Shown in pieces: positions 9,117 to 17,555 of a stretch of DNA of 33,839 nt. The notes beneath the pieces are model-generated. The model was not told the DNA's origin and made no database searches. It saw only the letters and a list, made by a program, of their open reading frames with translations. The translations under genes and the position numbers were made by a program. The stretch is from Bacillus sp. 2B10 (lineage in GTDB: Bacteria > Pseudomonadota > Alphaproteobacteria > Sphingomonadales > Sphingomonadaceae): positions 1 to 33,839 of the forward strand of contig RPSH01000036.1 of NCBI GenBank assembly GCA_003946805.1, given 5' to 3'. Each line of letters begins with the position of its first letter. Positions within the stretch are counted from its first letter, which is position 1.

Positions 9117-9204
9117 CTGGCCCCCCGCCCGCGCGGGGGTACGCGAACAATGCGTCACTGGAATCCAACATTTTTGGCTGGCCCCCCGCCCGCGCGGGGG
9201 TACG
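9117..9204. repeat. Two identical 27-bp direct repeats
   Basis: An identical 27-bp unit (core CCCCGCCCGCGCGGGGGTAC) occurs at 9117-9143 and 9178-9204, in the same orientation, 61 bp apart start to start. Each unit is itself a short palindrome (CCCCCGC/GCGGGGG), so these are solitary REP arms placed in tandem rather than facing each other. Confidence 0.8.
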
Positions 9205-9306
9205 GTCTCGCCGGTATAACGGGGGCCGGCAGGCAATTTCGGCGACGATGGGAAAGAACGGTCGCAGCCTGACCGGTTTGCGGGTTGTAGGAAAATGGAT
9301 CGTTCG

Positions 9307-9363
9307 CGGACGGGGTTCTCGACGGGCGTTTCCCCGACAGGCCCGAAGCCGCCCGAACCGGAC
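9307..9363. repeat. Diverged family B repeat
   Basis: The segment with GTTCTCGACGGGCG followed by GCCCGAAGCCGCCCGAACCG is a degraded version of the family B repeat found at 12777-12888 and 19213-19340. It lies just past the 3' end of the DUF4139 gene, the same kind of position as one of the other copies. Confidence 0.5.
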
Positions 9364-9385
9364 GGATCGGCAGGAAGCGCGGGCG

Positions 9386-11224
9386 TCAGTAGCGATAGTC
9401 GAGCGTGGCGGTGTCGCCGGGAGGGAGGGTGACGCGCCAGGTCTGGATGCCGTCGATCCGTTCGAGGCCCGGTGCCTCGACCTTGCCGCCGGGATAGCCG
9501 ATCGGAATTTCGATGGCGGCTGCCGCACCGCTGGCGTTGGTCAGGGTCAGGCGGGCGGCGTTGGGCGCGGTCTGTCGCTGTGTCACCATCACCTGCCGGC
9601 TGCTGCCCGCACCGATCAGCACCGTCTCGCCCTCCGCACGGTCGGTCATCGTGCCGGTGCCGATCAGCAGGCTGGCCTGCCCGCGCGGCGCATAGAGCGC
9701 GGTCGTGCCGGCGGGCAGCGCGATGCCGAGGCCGTCGGCCTTCTCGTTCTTCACGCGCAATACGATGTCCGTCGCACCGCCCGGAATTACCTGACCGGGG
9801 CCGACACGGCGGCGGTAGATGCGGCTATAGGCCACGCCGTCCTGCCGCAGCAGCGCGACCTGCTTCTGACCCTTCGCCGCGACGGTGGTGCGGCCGGGCA
9901 GGCGGTAGAGCTTCACGTCGCCGAGATTTTCGGGCGCGGCGGGCGCCGGGGGCGGCGGCGGTGCCTCCATCGGCGGCGGTGGCGGCGGCGGGATCGCCAT
10001 CCGCGCGGCGGTGACGACGATCTCGTCTGCAGCCTCGAAGCTTTCCTGCCGCAGGTCCGACGTCGTCGTGCCCAGCGGATAGCAACGCAGTTGCAGCCGG
10101 GTCGCCGCCGCGTTCACCGCGTCCACGCGTTCGCGGTTCAGCCGGCCGGCGACGACCTGTACCTCGGCATCGGCGAAGCCTTCGCCATTGCCGTTGGCGA
10201 GCGTGGTCCATGCGAACAGGTCCAGCCGGTCGCCGCGCAACGTGCCGACATAGCTGGCCGACCAGTCGAAGCCGGTGGCGAGGTAGGACAGGCGGACGGT
10301 GGCGGTGCGCCGCGCTAGGCTGTCGGTGGTGACGCTGAGCACCGGCCTGGCCGACAGGCCGGCGGGGATGCGGGCATATTTCAGGCTGTCGGCGAGACCG
10401 GCACAGTCGAGCGCCTCGACCCCGCTGGCCGTCTGCACCACGACGCCGCCGGCAGGGCCGGAGACGATCGTCGCCGGTTCCTCGCGCACCACGCCGCTGC
10501 CGCGGTCGGTCCGGCGCAGCGTGACGCGGTTGCCGAGCGTCCCGTCGACCAGCGCGACGGGCGAGAGCAGGCGCGCGTCGCGGTTCTTTTCTACCGTCCC
10601 GCCGGGCAGGCCGTCGATCACCGCGCTGACGGGGATGATGCCGCCCGCGACCCCTTCGAAGCGCACCACCGCGCGGCCGCGGGGCAGGGTAATGCGGCGG
10701 GTTTCGGTGACGAGCGCGTACCCTTGCAGGTTGCGCAGGTCCATCCGCTCGCGCGTGCCGCGATGGGGCGCGCGGTAGAGGGTGACGGCGACGGTCTGCG
10801 GGGCGGGGGAGGTGACGGTCGGTGGGTCGCGATAGGGGATCGCGGCGATGTGGCGGTTTTCGCCGGGGGTGGTGGCGGGCGCACTATCCTCGCCGCGCGC
10901 GCTCCGTACCCCGGCGGAGGCCGGGGTCCAGTTGGAACGCGGCGCAGCAGGATCGCCATCGTCCCCCAACTGGACCCCGGCCTCCGCCGGGGTACGGGTG
11001 GGGGCGGATGCCAGATCGCGGGCCGCCAGCGGCGTGGCGGTTGCCACTAGCGCGGCGATCAGAGGGGCGGTGCATCGGCCGGGACGGCCACACCCCTGCG
11101 CCGGCGAAGGGTTGTCTGACGCGACGGTCGGTTGGCCTGGCCCTGGACCCCCGCCTGCGCGGGGGTACGCTATCGCCGCGAAGGACGTCACGTCCCACGG
11201 CGAACGCCGGCGTTTGCCCTGCAT
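9386..11224 (-). CDS. DUF4139 domain protein with in-frame repeat insertions
   Basis: A 612-residue envelope protein of unknown function with a DUF4139 domain, ending like its upstream paralogue (DYRY against DTRY). The ATG at 11224 overlaps the upstream stop as TGATG, so translation is coupled and the start is well supported. The N-terminus is abnormal: a signal-like hydrophobic stretch (APLIAALVATATPLAARD) begins only near residue 53. Residues of about 19-45 are encoded by a REP-like repeat, and residues of about 77-107 by a second perfect inverted pair. Near residues 401-408 it has EIVVTAAR, a TonB-box-like string, followed by a proline-rich linker (IPPPPPPPMEAPPPPP) that the paralogue lacks. 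The beta-rich C-terminal part (KLYRLPGRTTVAAKGQKQVA) is intact. Whether secretion still works with the displaced signal is unclear. Confidence 0.85.
   Translation of the reverse strand: MQGKRRRSPWDVTSFAAIAYPRAGGGPGPGQPTVASDNPSPAQGCGRPGRCTAPLIAALVATATPLAARDLASAPTRTPAEAGVQLGDDGDPAAPRSNWTPASAGVRSARGEDSAPATTPGENRHIAAIPYRDPPTVTSPAPQTVAVTLYRAPHRGTRERMDLRNLQGYALVTETRRITLPRGRAVVRFEGVAGGIIPVSAVIDGLPGGTVEKNRDARLLSPVALVDGTLGNRVTLRRTDRGSGVVREEPATIVSGPAGGVVVQTASGVEALDCAGLADSLKYARIPAGLSARPVLSVTTDSLARRTATVRLSYLATGFDWSASYVGTLRGDRLDLFAWTTLANGNGEGFADAEVQVVAGRLNRERVDAVNAAATRLQLRCYPLGTTTSDLRQESFEAADEIVVTAARMAIPPPPPPPMEAPPPPPAPAAPENLGDVKLYRLPGRTTVAAKGQKQVALLRQDGVAYSRIYRRRVGPGQVIPGGATDIVLRVKNEKADGLGIALPAGTTALYAPRGQASLLIGTGTMTDRAEGETVLIGAGSSRQVMVTQRQTAPNAARLTLTNASGAAAAIEIPIGYPGGKVEAPGLERIDGIQTWRVTLPPGDTATLDYRY
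10905..10996. repeat. Perfect 31-bp inverted pair inside a coding sequence
   Basis: Arms at 10905-10935 and 10966-10996 are exact reverse complements of 31 bp with a 30-bp spacer. The core is ACCCCGGCGGAGGCCGGGGT. The pair lies within the DUF4139 frame and is read as peptides such as TPAEAGVQL and NWTPASAGVR. It belongs to the same REP-like family as the intergenic copies. Confidence 0.93.
11091..11169. repeat. REP-like pair inside the 5' part of the DUF4139 gene
   Basis: Imperfect facing arms at 11091-11111 (CACCCCTGCGCCGGCGAAGG) and 11143-11169 (core ACCCCCGCCTGCGCGGGGGT). They are translated between the coupled start codon and the hydrophobic signal segment of the downstream DUF4139 protein, giving AYPRAGGGPGPG and similar residues. 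Confidence 0.75.
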
Positions 11225-12672
11225 CAGTAGCGGGTGTCGAACGTCGCGGTGACGACCGCCGACCCGTTGGCGGGGACCGGGACCTGCCAGACATTCTGCC
11301 CGGCATCGACGCGCTCGCCGGGGCGGCTCTGTTCGGTGATGCGGGTGTCGCTCCAGTCGAGCCCGCCCTGCGCCAGTTCGATCGTCACCGGCGCGGTGCC
11401 GGCGTTGGTCAGCATGTAGCGCATCTTCGTCTGCCAGCGGGTGGCATTGATGCGCGTGCGACTTTCGACGATCGGGCGGACCTTCACGTCGAAGGCGTCG
11501 CCGGTGGCCAGCGCGATCTTCGATCCCTGCGGCGTGTGGTCGATCGCTGCCTCGCCGGTGAACTGCGCCTGGCCGCGGGCGTCGCGCATATAGACGCGGA
11601 TGGTGCCGGCGGGCAGCGCGTCGCCAAGGCCCCCTTTCGCCGCGTTGCTGAAGCGCACGATGCTCTGCGCGCTGCGTGGCTGTTCCGCGGTGCCGAGCCA
11701 GTCGTTGACGAAGCGATAGCCGCTGGTCGCCGCCGCGCCCTTCACGTCGAGGAAGCTGACCTGCTTGGTCTGCTTGTCGGCGATCGTGGTGCGTTCGGGC
11801 AGCGGATAGAGGTAGAAGCCGCCCAGCTGTTCGCGGCCGCCCGTTTCGGTGCCGGCTTGAATCGTCGGGCGGCGGCGCGGGCGGTTGGGGCGATAGACAT
11901 TCTCGTCGTCCGCCGATTCGACCGATCCGGCGACCAGCAGCGTGCGTGCGTTGGTGAAGGTCGTGCCGGTGGTGTTGGTGAGCGTGATCCAGCCCTGTAC
12001 GTCGATCGTCCCGCTCCTGCGGTCGAGCAAGGCGACATAGTCGGCCTTCCACCCCAGATTGCGGCTGAGATAGGACAGGGTCGCGGGGCGGGTGCCGGCG
12101 CGGGCACTGTCGAGCGTCACTGACAGGGTCGGGCGCGCGCGCAGCGAGGCGGGCACCTTGTCAAAGATCGCGCGTACCGGCAGGCCGTCGTCGCGCAGCA
12201 CCTCGATCCGGTCGCCGATCTGCAGGACGACGCCGCCATTGACCGCCAGGACGCGCGCGCGCTCGCGGGTTTCGGCACCGGTCGCGGGGTTGGTGCGCAG
12301 CAGGGTGATCGTCTCTCCCACCGCCTTTTCCATCAGGCTGGAGGGCGAGAGGAGGTCGAAGTCGAAATTCTGTTCGACGATCCGCGCGTCGGGCACCGCG
12401 AGCGAGACGGTTTCGGGACGGATCTGCGCACTGACGTCGGGAAAGTCCTGTCGCACCTGTCCGGTGCGCAGGGTGAGGGGGCGGATGTCCTGCACCAGCG
12501 CGATGTCGTCGTTGTAGATGGTGACCGACACGTCGCCCTGCGCATTGCCGCCGATCGCCTCCGGCATGTCGGCCGGCGCGGGCAGCGGTGCGTCGCGCAG
12601 GATTTCCTGCGCGGCGGCGGGCAGCGGGGCGAGTAGCGTCGCCAGCAGCAGCCATTTCGAAATCATGCGCAT
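11224..12672 (-). CDS. DUF4139 domain-containing secreted protein
   Basis: A 482-residue protein with a clean signal peptide (MRMISKWLLLATLLAPLPAA, cut after AAAQ) and a DUF4139 domain covering most of the mature chain. Recognisable family stretches are SVTIYNDDIALVQDIRPLTL at the start, LSYLSRNLGWKADYVALLD in the middle and LGGFYLYPLPERTTIADKQT in the second half. The function of this family is not established; the build is that of a periplasmic or cell-surface beta-sheet protein. Two starts are possible: 12672, and 12666, which sits at better spacing from a run of six G. It is the first gene of a two-gene unit, with its stop overlapping the start of a longer paralogue by one base, so the pair probably arose by tandem duplication. 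Confidence 0.9.
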   Translation of the reverse strand: MRMISKWLLLATLLAPLPAAAQEILRDAPLPAPADMPEAIGGNAQGDVSVTIYNDDIALVQDIRPLTLRTGQVRQDFPDVSAQIRPETVSLAVPDARIVEQNFDFDLLSPSSLMEKAVGETITLLRTNPATGAETRERARVLAVNGGVVLQIGDRIEVLRDDGLPVRAIFDKVPASLRARPTLSVTLDSARAGTRPATLSYLSRNLGWKADYVALLDRRSGTIDVQGWITLTNTTGTTFTNARTLLVAGSVESADDENVYRPNRPRRRPTIQAGTETGGREQLGGFYLYPLPERTTIADKQTKQVSFLDVKGAAATSGYRFVNDWLGTAEQPRSAQSIVRFSNAAKGGLGDALPAGTIRVYMRDARGQAQFTGEAAIDHTPQGSKIALATGDAFDVKVRPIVESRTRINATRWQTKMRYMLTNAGTAPVTIELAQGGLDWSDTRITEQSRPGERVDAGQNVWQVPVPANGSAVVTATFDTRY

Positions 12673-12776
12673 CCCCCCGTTGTCGGGGCGAGTGTGGCGG
12701 GGGGATGTCGCATTGGCAAGACGGGGGGGCAGCCATCACCCCCGCCCGCACTTCTTGCTCACCCGTTTGCTTCGGG

Positions 12777-12888
12777 CGGAGGTTCGAACCTGTCGAGAAC
12801 CGTAGTCGAGAAGGGGTTGCTCCAAGCGACCCAGTTCTCGACGCACGCTTCTCGACGGGCTCGAAGCTGCTCGAACCGAACGGGAGGG
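12777..12888. repeat. Family B interspersed repeat
   Basis: About 110 bp with imperfect inverted arms: GAGGTTCGAACCTGTCGAGA on the left and GGGCTCGAAGCTGCTCGAAC on the right, with CTCGAC/GTCGAG elements between. The same family occurs at 19213-19340 and in degraded form at 9307-9363. It is located immediately after the 3' end of the dehydratase gene. Confidence 0.75.
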
Positions 12889-12897
12889 GTGAAGCCG

Positions 12898-14688
12898 TCA
12901 GTGGTTATCCCGCGGCAATCCCTGCGTCTGGGCGATCTGCTGGAACGCCTCGGCGCCCTCCAGAATCGCGCCGGTCGCCATCTGGCCCACGACCGAGCGC
13001 TGGATCGCCTGCCACGGGGTCTGCGACGCGGGATACTGGTACCCGCCCGCCGCCTCCAGTTCGCGGCGGCGCCCGGCCAGTTCCGCCTCGTCCAGCAGCA
13101 CGTCGGCGCGCCCCTTGCCCAGGTCGATGCGGACGCGGTCGCCGGTGCGCAGCAGCGCGAGGCCGCCGCCGGCCGCCGCTTCGGGGCTGGCGTTGAGGAT
13201 CGAGGGGCTGCCCGACGTGCCCGACTGGCGGCCGTCGCCGATGCAGGGCAGCGCGTGGATGCCTTCGGTGATGAGGTACGCCGGCGGGCGCATGTTGACG
13301 ACCTCCGCGGCACCGGGATAGCCGATCGGCCCCGCGCCGCGCATGAACAGCAGCGTTTCGGACGTGATGCCGAGCGACGGGTCGTCGATGCGGTGGTGGT
13401 AATCCTCCGGCCCGTCGAACACGACCGCCGGTCCCTCGAACGCTTCGGGATCGTTCGGGTTGGAGAGGTAGCGGTCGCGGAATTCGGGACCGATCACGCT
13501 GGTCTTCATCACCGCCGCGTCGAACAGATTGCCCTTCAGTACGATGAAGCCGGCATCGGTCTTGAGCGGCTGGTCGAACGGGCGGATGACCTTTTCGTCC
13601 TCGATCGTCGCGTCGCGGCAATTGTCGCCGATGGACTTGCCGTTCACGGTCAGCGCATCCTCGGCGATCAGGCCCTGACCCATCAGCTGGTTGACGACCG
13701 CCGGCACGCCACCCGCGCGGTAATAATCCTCGCCCAGATATTCGCCGGCAGGTTGCAGGTTCACCAGCAGCGGCACCTTGTGCCCCTGTTCCTGCCAGTC
13801 CTCGATCGGCAGATCGACGCCGATATGGCGCGCGATGGCGGCAAGGTGGATCGGCGCGTTGGTCGACCCGCCGATCGCCGAATTGACCTTGATCGCGTTG
13901 TGGAACGCCTGTTTGGTCAGGATCTGCGAAGGCTTCAGGTCCTCGCGCACCATGTCGACGATCCGCAGGCCGGTGCGATACGCGATTTCCTGCCGGTCGC
14001 GATACGGCGCGGGGATCGCCGCCGAACCGGGCAGCTGCATGCCGAGCGCCTCGGCAAGGCTGTTCATCGTCGTCGCCGTGCCCATCGTGTTGCAATAGCC
14101 GGTCGAGGGTGCCGAGGACGAGACGAGGCGGACGAATTCCTTGTTGTCGATCTCCCCTGCGGCCAGCAGCTGGCGCGCCTTCCACACGATCGTGCCCGAG
14201 CCGGTGCGCTCGCCCTTGTGCCAGCCGTTCAGCATCGGGCCGACCGACAGCGCGATGGCGGGGATGTTGACGGTCGCGGCGGCCATCAGGCAGGCAGGCG
14301 TCGTCTTGTCGCAGCCGATCGTCAGCACCACGCCGTCGAGCGGATAGCCGTACAGCACCTCGACGAGGCCGAGATAGGCGAGGTTGCGGTCGAGACCGGC
14401 GGTCGGGCGCTTGCCGGTTTCCTGAATCGGATGGACCGGAAATTCCAGCACGATGCCGCCCGCCTCGCGAATCCCCTCGCGCAGCCGCTCGGCCAGCACG
14501 AGGTGGTGGCGGTTGCAGGGCGACAGGTCGCTGCCGGTCTGGGCGATGCCGATGATCGGCTTGCCCGATTGCAGCTCTTCCTGGCTGAGGCCGAAGTTCA
14601 GATAGCGCTCGATATACAGCGCCGTCATGTCGATATTGTCGGGATTGTCGAACCAGGCGCGGCTGCGCAGGGCGGGCATGTCAGTCAT
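12898..14688 (-). CDS. IlvD/Edd family dehydratase, L-arabonate dehydratase-like
   Basis: A 596-residue Fe-S dehydratase that should convert a sugar acid to its 2-keto-3-deoxy form. Cys58 (SPCNRHH), Cys126 (GCDKTTPAC) and Cys199 (TGYCNTMG) are placed as the cluster ligands of Rhizobium L-arabinonate dehydratase (59, 127, 200 from memory), with Lys128 matching the modified metal-binding lysine and [16 protein letters not shown] holding the active-site serine region. Known relatives act on L-arabonate, D-xylonate, D-fuconate or galactonate, so the exact substrate is open. The start at 14688 ([15 protein letters not shown]) was chosen because the open frame upstream has no family character. It is divergent from the sugar transporter and AraD1 gene, which fits an oxidative sugar-acid pathway. 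Confidence 0.9.
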   Translation of the reverse strand: MTDMPALRSRAWFDNPDNIDMTALYIERYLNFGLSQEELQSGKPIIGIAQTGSDLSPCNRHHLVLAERLREGIREAGGIVLEFPVHPIQETGKRPTAGLDRNLAYLGLVEVLYGYPLDGVVLTIGCDKTTPACLMAAATVNIPAIALSVGPMLNGWHKGERTGSGTIVWKARQLLAAGEIDNKEFVRLVSSSAPSTGYCNTMGTATTMNSLAEALGMQLPGSAAIPAPYRDRQEIAYRTGLRIVDMVREDLKPSQILTKQAFHNAIKVNSAIGGSTNAPIHLAAIARHIGVDLPIEDWQEQGHKVPLLVNLQPAGEYLGEDYYRAGGVPAVVNQLMGQGLIAEDALTVNGKSIGDNCRDATIEDEKVIRPFDQPLKTDAGFIVLKGNLFDAAVMKTSVIGPEFRDRYLSNPNDPEAFEGPAVVFDGPEDYHHRIDDPSLGITSETLLFMRGAGPIGYPGAAEVVNMRPPAYLITEGIHALPCIGDGRQSGTSGSPSILNASPEAAAGGGLALLRTGDRVRIDLGKGRADVLLDEAELAGRRRELEAAGGYQYPASQTPWQAIQRSVVGQMATGAILEGAEAFQQIAQTQGLPRDNH

Positions 14689-14792
14689 CGGGATTCCGGT
14701 CCAGCAAGGTGACACGCACGCCGCCATCGGGGCCGGTCGAACGGGCCGTGCAACGAACCGTCGTCCGTCCTGCCCACCGCCGCCGACCGCCG

Positions 14793-14837
14793 TTGACGTC
14801 GTGCGTTGCCGTATATAGTCAGACAAAACAGACTTGG
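14793..14837 (+). promoter_or_regulatory. Candidate promoter with overlapping palindromic operator
   Basis: In the 209-bp divergent region, TTGACG (14793-14798) and TATAGT (14814-14819) form a possible promoter toward the transporter, with a slightly short 15-base spacer. Overlapping its downstream end is AGTCAGACAAAACAGACT, an imperfect inverted repeat that resembles sites used by FadR-type GntR regulators of sugar-acid genes. No regulator gene is present in the window, so this is inference. Confidence 0.35.
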
Positions 14838-14846
14838 GCAAGCGAT

Positions 14847-14866
14847 GGGACGGAACAAACCGTCCC
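14847..14866 (+). promoter_or_regulatory. Leader hairpin upstream of sugar transporter
   Basis: GGGACGG AACAAA CCGTCCC forms a perfect 7-bp stem with a 6-base loop, ending about 31 bp before the transporter start codon. It could be an RNA structure in the leader or a second protein-binding site. No U-run follows, so it is not a standard terminator. Confidence 0.4.
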
Positions 14867-14897
14867 GCGATGCCATGCCATATGGGAGACGAACAGG

Positions 14898-16220
14898 ATG
14901 CCGGCCCCCCTTTCCGTGCGCCCGGGCGGCGCGACCGCCCCCGCCCCCGCCGGAGCGAGCTACACCTCGGCACTGACGCTGCTCGCCAGCCTGTTCTTCA
15001 TGTGGGGGTTCATCACCGTCATCAACGGAACGCTGCTGCCCCACCTGCGCAGCGTGTTCGAGCTGAGCTATTTCCAGACGACGCTGATCGAGAGCGTGTG
15101 GTTCATCGCCTATTTCTTTGCGTCGATCCCGTCGGCCAAGCTGATCGAACGGGTCGGGTACCAGCGGGCGATGGTGATCGGGCTGGCGCTGATGGCCGGC
15201 GGTGCATTGCTGATGGTTCCGGCGGCCCGGCTGCCGTCCTACGGCGTCACGCTGTTCGCGCTGTTCGTGATCGCCAGCGGCATCACGCTGTTGCAGGTCG
15301 CGGCCAATCCGTATGTCGCGGTCGTCGGCAGCCCGGAAACGGCATCGTCGCGCCTGAACCTGGTGCAGGCGTTCAATTCGGCCGGTGCGACCCTCGCGCC
15401 GCTGTTCGGCGGCTATCTGATACTCGGGCGCACGACGTCGGGCACGGCAGTGGCGGGCGCGACGCTGACCCCGGCCGAGCGGCTGGCCGATGCGCAGTCG
15501 GTGGTGCTGCCCTATCTGATCGTCGCCGCGGTGCTGGCGGTACTGGCGATCGTCATCGCGCGCTTCCCGCTGCCGGCGATGGGCGTCGCGACGCGGCGGT
15601 CGGGCAGGGAGGAACGCCGGGGCCAGTCGCTGTGGTCGCACCGCAACCTCGTGCTCGGCATTCCCGCGATCTTCATCTACCTGATAGCCGAGATCGGTGT
15701 CGGCAACCTCTTCATCAATTTCGTGTCGCAGCCCGACATCGGCAACCTGACGCATCAGCAGGCGTCGAACTATCTGTTCCTGCTATGGGGCGGGATGATG
15801 GTCGGGCGACTGGTCGGTGCGTTCGCAATGCAGAAGATGGACGCCGGCATCGCGCTGGCCATCGCCAGCATCGGCGCGTTCGTCGTGATGGTGATCGCGA
15901 CCTTCGCCAGCGGGCAGGCCGCGATGTGGGCGCTGATCTCCGTCGGGCTGTTCCATTCGATCATGTTCCCGACGATCTTCACGCTGGGGATCAAGGGGCT
16001 GGGGCCGCTGACCGAGGAAGGATCGGGGCTGCTCATCATGGCGATCGCCGGTGGCGCGCTGGTCGCGGTGCAGGGCGTGCTGGCCGATGCCTGTGGCCTG
16101 CAATGGTCGTTCCTGCTGACCGCCGCGTGCGAACTCTACATCCTCTTCTACGCATTGTGGGGATCGAAGGTGACGAACCCGATCGCCGATGCGCCCGCCG
16201 ATCCCGACGTCTTTGCATAA
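14898..16220 (+). CDS. Sugar MFS transporter (FucP/glucose-galactose family)
   Basis: A 440-residue inner-membrane sugar/H+ symporter of the FucP family with about 12 hydrophobic segments. Family marks are [18 protein letters not shown] in the first helix, [17 protein letters not shown] after helix 2, and [20 protein letters not shown] between helices 4 and 5. ATG 14898 ([11 protein letters not shown]) lies behind a purine-rich site (GGGAGACGAACAGG); the frame upstream is not transporter-like. It is divergent from the dehydratase and followed after 10 bp by the AraD1-family gene, so it probably imports the sugar or sugar acid that this locus degrades. L-fucose, L-arabinose, galactose or an oxidised derivative are all possible. 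Confidence 0.9.
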   Translation: MPAPLSVRPGGATAPAPAGASYTSALTLLASLFFMWGFITVINGTLLPHLRSVFELSYFQTTLIESVWFIAYFFASIPSAKLIERVGYQRAMVIGLALMAGGALLMVPAARLPSYGVTLFALFVIASGITLLQVAANPYVAVVGSPETASSRLNLVQAFNSAGATLAPLFGGYLILGRTTSGTAVAGATLTPAERLADAQSVVLPYLIVAAVLAVLAIVIARFPLPAMGVATRRSGREERRGQSLWSHRNLVLGIPAIFIYLIAEIGVGNLFINFVSQPDIGNLTHQQASNYLFLLWGGMMVGRLVGAFAMQKMDAGIALAIASIGAFVVMVIATFASGQAAMWALISVGLFHSIMFPTIFTLGIKGLGPLTEEGSGLLIMAIAGGALVAVQGVLADACGLQWSFLLTAACELYILFYALWGSKVTNPIADAPADPDVFA

Positions 16221-16230
16221 GGAATTTCGC

Positions 16231-17217
16231 ATGACCCTTCGCCTGTTGCAGCGCGTCGCCCCGTCGCGCGCCGTCATCGCCGCGACCCACGATGGCGCGT
16301 ATCTCGTCCCCGGCGTGGACAGCGTCCGTGCGCTTGCCCTGCGCGCTGTCGGGGCGGGGCAGACCATCGCCGACGCCGTCGCCGCCGCGGGGCGGGGCGA
16401 GGCGGTCGACCTGTCGGCACTGTTCGCCGACGGCGCGATCGGATCGCCGATCGACCATGATGATCCGGCGCATCTGGTGATGACCGGCACCGGCCTCACC
16501 CATCTCGGCTCTGCCGAGGGGCGCGACAAGATGCACCGCGCCGCGGCGGAAGCGGCGACGCAGACCGATTCGATGCGCATGTTCCTCGAAGGGGTCGAGG
16601 GCGGCAAGCCGGCGGCGGGCGCGGTCGGGCAGCAGCCCGAATGGTTCTACAAGGGCGACGGGTCGCAGCTGGTGGCGCCGGGTGGCGATTTCGCCATGCC
16701 GCATTTCGCGCAGGACGGCGGCGAGGAGCCCGAGCTGGCCGGCATCTACCTGATCGGACCCGACGGCACGCCGCATCGCATCGGCCTGTGCCTCGCCAAC
16801 GAGTTCTCGGACCATGTGACCGAACGCCACAATTACCTGTGGCTGGCGCACAGCAAGCTGCGCCAGGCGTCGCTCGGCCCCGAACTGCTGGTCGGCACCC
16901 CGCCCGAGCATATCGAGGGGACGAGCCGGATCATGCGGGATGGCGAAACGATCTGGGAAAAGCCGTTCCTGTCGGGCGAGGCGAACATGTCGCACAGCCT
17001 GTCGAACCTCGAACACCACCACTTCAAATATGCGCTGTTCCGCCGGCCGGGGGACATCCATGTCCATTTCTTCGGTACGGCGACGCTGTCGTTCTCCGAC
17101 GGGGTGCGGACGCAGGAGGGCGACGTGTTCGAGATTGCCGCCGCGCCGTTCACGCTGCCGTTGCGCAACGGGTTGACGCGGGCGGCGGCGGAGACGGTGA
17201 CGGTCGGGGTGCTGTAG
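16231..17217 (+). CDS. AraD1 / GguC family protein (FAH-like)
   Basis: A 328-residue protein of the AraD1 (GguC) family, related to fumarylacetoacetate hydrolase-fold enzymes that act on 2-keto-3-deoxy sugar acids. Visible family stretches are QQPEWFYKGDGSQLVAPGG, LIGPDGTPHRIGLCLANEFS, DHVTERHNYLWLAHSKLRQ and SHSLSNLEHHHFKYALFRRP, with the acidic and histidine residues expected for a divalent-metal site. A ribosome site (AAGGA) lies about 8 bp before ATG 16231. It is 10 bp behind the sugar transporter and most likely in one operon with it. With the divergent dehydratase, it would take the 2-keto-3-deoxy acid onward; the exact reaction of this family is not firmly established. Confidence 0.88.
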   Translation: MTLRLLQRVAPSRAVIAATHDGAYLVPGVDSVRALALRAVGAGQTIADAVAAAGRGEAVDLSALFADGAIGSPIDHDDPAHLVMTGTGLTHLGSAEGRDKMHRAAAEAATQTDSMRMFLEGVEGGKPAAGAVGQQPEWFYKGDGSQLVAPGGDFAMPHFAQDGGEEPELAGIYLIGPDGTPHRIGLCLANEFSDHVTERHNYLWLAHSKLRQASLGPELLVGTPPEHIEGTSRIMRDGETIWEKPFLSGEANMSHSLSNLEHHHFKYALFRRPGDIHVHFFGTATLSFSDGVRTQEGDVFEIAAAPFTLPLRNGLTRAAAETVTVGVL

Positions 17218-17268
17218 GGCTGGCGGAGGGGACGATTGCGGCCGTCCCCTTTGCGATACCCGGCCTTT

Positions 17269-17484
17269 CGTCATTCCGGCGAAGGCCGGAGTTCCTTGTG
17301 CCCGGTGTTTTCGATGGCAGCGCAGCCGAGCGTGTCCATGGATCCCGTCCTTCGCCGGGATGACGGTATTGGTCGGGCTACCATTATGCGTCACTCCCGC
17401 GCAGGCGGGAGGCCATAGATGCTGCCGTCGCGAATCCAGCCGAACCGTCGGCGTCTATGGATCCCCGCCTTTGCGGGAATGACG
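17269..17484. repeat. Cluster of two REP-like pairs
   Basis: Two facing pairs follow the AraD1 gene. Pair one has arms at 17269-17290 (CGTCATTCCGGCGAAGGCCG) and 17336-17365 (core CCCGTCCTTCGCCGGGATGA). Pair two has arms at 17388-17422 (core TCACTCCCGCGCAGGCGGGA) and 17450-17484 (core ATCCCCGCCTTTGCGGGAAT). The stretch from 17218 to 17555 has no gene and separates two genes that converge. Confidence 0.85.
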
Positions 17485-17555
17485 AGAGGGTATGGCAGCC
17501 CTTCCTTCCCCCCATTCCCGACAAGTCCGGACCAACCGGCGTGGGGGAAACCCGC

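Larger units (their letters stand above)
8779..9385. other. Gene-free repeat-rich intergenic region
   Basis: About 600 bp with no convincing gene. It holds a REP-like inverted pair, two 27-bp direct repeats and a diverged copy of a second repeat family just before the DUF4139 gene end, each listed separately. The bases from 8779 to 9000 show nothing I can name. The convergent arrangement of the neighbours (aas on +, DUF4139 gene on -) means no promoter is required here. Confidence 0.7.

Noticed and set aside
9117..9204. Possible CRISPR array
   Set aside because: Only two repeat units, each a member of the window-wide palindromic repeat family, with no cas genes nearby.
12694..14712. Plus-strand open frame opposite the dehydratase
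   Set aside because: Antisense shadow of a gene whose Fe-S ligands and family motifs are all present.
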